This document shows positions 6,320-7,274 of a stretch of 7,274 nt of DNA, one piece after another. The stretch is taken from assembly GCA_937893015.1 (NCBI GenBank), contig CALBJX010000009.1:1-7274 (forward strand), given 5' to 3'. Made by a program: the position numbers and the translations under genes. This DNA is from an uncultured Verrucomicrobiales bacterium (GTDB lineage Bacteria > Verrucomicrobiota > Verrucomicrobiia > Verrucomicrobiales > Akkermansiaceae). The number at the start of each line of letters is the position of its first letter. Position 1 is the stretch's first letter. A model generated the notes under the pieces. That model saw only the letters and a list, made by a program, of their open reading frames with translations. It was not told where the DNA came from and did not search any database.

Positions 6320-7221
6320 AACGCCACCTGAGAAGCGTGCTGCTGGTGCTGGCCTTCCTTGTCGGCGGCCTCTTCCACGAGACGCTCTCCGCATGGAACG
6401 CGTGGCTGCCCATCGGCATTGCGTTGATGCTGAGCATCTCCTTCATCGGGGTGGACGTGTCGAAACTACGTCCGCACCGCCTGCACCTTGCCATCGTGCT
6501 CGGTATCGAGGTAGCGGGGCTCGGCTCCTTTGCCCTCGCTCGCATGGCGGGCTATCCCGTGCTGGCGGAATCGCTGTATTACTGCGGCTGCGCCCCCGTG
6601 GCGGCAGCGGCTCCCGTCATCGTGCACCTGCTGCGCGGCAAGGTGGAGTTTATCACCATGGCGATGCTGCTCAGCCACGCCGTCTTCGCCGTGCTCACGC
6701 CTTTCATCCTGCCGCTGGTGGTGCATGAGCCGCAGCTCGGCTATGCGGAGTTCATGCTGCTCGTCGCCAAACAGATGGCGAGCATCCTTGCCGCTCCCGC
6801 CCTCATCTCCGTCGCCCTGCGCGTGCTCTACCCGCCCTGCCGGGCATGGTCCGCCAAACTCGGGGATGTCTCGCTCGGCATCTGGATATTCAACCTCACC
6901 ATCATCTCCGCGGGCGGTGTCCACCGCCTCCTTCAGCTGGATGTCAGCGTATGGGAGATGCTGCCGATGGGGCTGGGTGCCGTGCTCATCTGCGCCTTCG
7001 GCTTCCTCGCGGGCTACCGCCTCGGCTACCCCGAGTACAAGCGCGAATGCTCGCAGGCACTCGGGCAGAAGAACACCATCCTCACGCTCTACATTGCCTC
7101 CCAGCCCTACGCCACCCCGCTGGCCTACCTCGGCCCCGTCTGCTACGTCTTCTGCCACAACTTCGCCAACGCCATCCAGCTCTCGCTGGCAGAGAAAGAA
7201 AGAGCGCAGCGCGACAAATAG
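6316..7221 (+). CDS. BASS-fold (bile acid:sodium symporter-like) membrane transporter
   Basis: This inner-membrane protein of 301 residues has about ten hydrophobic segments (near 7-20, 30-46, 57-77, 84-106, 112-135, 146-172, 184-200, 214-236, 247-268, 270-290). The fold is recognised from the broken-helix motif CAPVAAAAPVIVHLLRGKVEF (92-112, cited as a region) and from ALGQKN (248-253) followed by GPVCYVFCHNFANAI (273-287), which match the last two helices of SBF/BASS proteins. The substrate is unknown; members carry bile acids, pantoate, pyruvate, other organic anions or sulfur compounds. Sodium-site residues of the Neisseria ASBT homologue appear replaced (see findings). Its ATG overlaps the phosphodiesterase stop in ATGA, so the two are translationally coupled. 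GGAGG at 6298-6302 sits 13 bases before the start, which is further than usual. The stop codon lies in a hairpin at the edge of the right-hand repeat. Confidence 0.82.
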   Translation: MKRHLRSVLLVLAFLVGGLFHETLSAWNAWLPIGIALMLSISFIGVDVSKLRPHRLHLAIVLGIEVAGLGSFALARMAGYPVLAESLYYCGCAPVAAAAPVIVHLLRGKVEFITMAMLLSHAVFAVLTPFILPLVVHEPQLGYAEFMLLVAKQMASILAAPALISVALRVLYPPCRAWSAKLGDVSLGIWIFNLTIISAGGVHRLLQLDVSVWEMLPMGLGAVLICAFGFLAGYRLGYPEYKRECSQALGQKNTILTLYIASQPYATPLAYLGPVCYVFCHNFANAIQLSLAEKERAQRDK

Positions 7222-7231
7222 GGATTTGTCG
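7212..7231 (+). other. Hairpin over the transporter stop codon
   Basis: CGACAAAT (7212-7219) and ATTTGTCG (7224-7231) form an 8-base-pair perfect stem with a 4-base loop. The TAG stop (7219-7221) spans the top of the 5' arm and the loop. The 3' arm belongs to the inner edge of the flanking repeat. No T-run follows, so it is not a standard intrinsic terminator. It may protect the 3' end of the message or be a chance match. Confidence 0.5.
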
Positions 7232-7269
7232 AACTGAATGTACGAAGTACGATGTACGATGTACGAAGT
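7223..7269. repeat. Right copy of the 47-base inverted repeat
   Basis: This is the exact reverse complement of 1-47. It begins one base after the transporter stop codon and ends 5 bases before the window end. The inner edge (7223-7238) is unique sequence and the outer part (7239-7269) is the GTAC heptamer tract. The two copies are oriented head-to-head around the whole gene set. Sequence past 7269 (TTGAG) is not matched by anything on the left because the window starts there. Confidence 0.95.
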
Positions 7270-7274
7270 TTGAG

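Noticed and set aside
4715..6394. A 559-codon minus-strand open frame opposite the HD phosphodiesterase
   Set aside because: It has the same codon-bias cause. The sense strand has clear catalytic motifs and membrane segments, while the antisense product is low-complexity in character.
1..7274. A composite transposon or integron with the 47-base repeats as ends
   Set aside because: No transposase, integrase or resolvase is encoded between the repeats, no target-site duplication can be seen, and the cargo is ordinary chromosomal metabolism. A non-autonomous element or invertible segment is still possible.

Overview
The window holds five complete protein genes, all on the + strand, in three transcription blocks. 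It is enclosed by a perfect 47-base inverted repeat (1-47 against 7223-7269). The DNA is GC-rich by eye. TTA, CTA and TCA codons are almost absent, and most starts lack a clear Shine-Dalgarno site. The products include a secreted multidomain family 2 glycosidase with a Gram-negative-style signal peptide. This fits a glycan-degrading, gut-type Gram-negative bacterium, perhaps of the Verrucomicrobiota/PVC group or Bacteroidota. That placement is a low-confidence inference, because no rRNA or marker gene is present.

Block 1 (about 66-1610) is a thiamine salvage pair. thiE (thiamine-phosphate synthase) and thiM (hydroxyethylthiazole kinase) are separated by 2 bases and end at a strong intrinsic terminator. 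ThiM makes hydroxyethylthiazole phosphate and ThiE joins it to the pyrimidine pyrophosphate. The promoter has a perfect -35 box and would start RNA only about 3 bases before the thiE ATG. No TPP riboswitch is visible.

Block 2 (about 1594-4676) is a 1006-residue exported GH2 enzyme, probably a beta-galactosidase. A discoidin (F5/8 type C)-like domain is nested inside its N-terminal jelly roll. Its predicted promoter overlaps the thiM terminator.

Block 3 (about 4727-7221) is a PgpH-type membrane HD phosphodiesterase, expected to hydrolyse cyclic di-AMP but lacking the usual large extracellular HDED domain. It overlaps by 4 bases a BASS-fold (bile acid:sodium symporter-like) transporter whose classic sodium-site residues appear to be replaced.

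I see no transposase, integrase, phage, CRISPR, toxin or defence gene. The flanking inverted repeat is built from GTAC-containing heptamers. It most likely represents two copies of an interspersed intergenic repeat, possibly the points where an assembly broke, rather than the ends of a transposon. I found no evidence for a wholly new multi-gene system. The least ordinary items are the repeat pair, the nested GH2 domain, the PgpH variant coupled to an atypical transporter, and the near-leaderless thi promoter.
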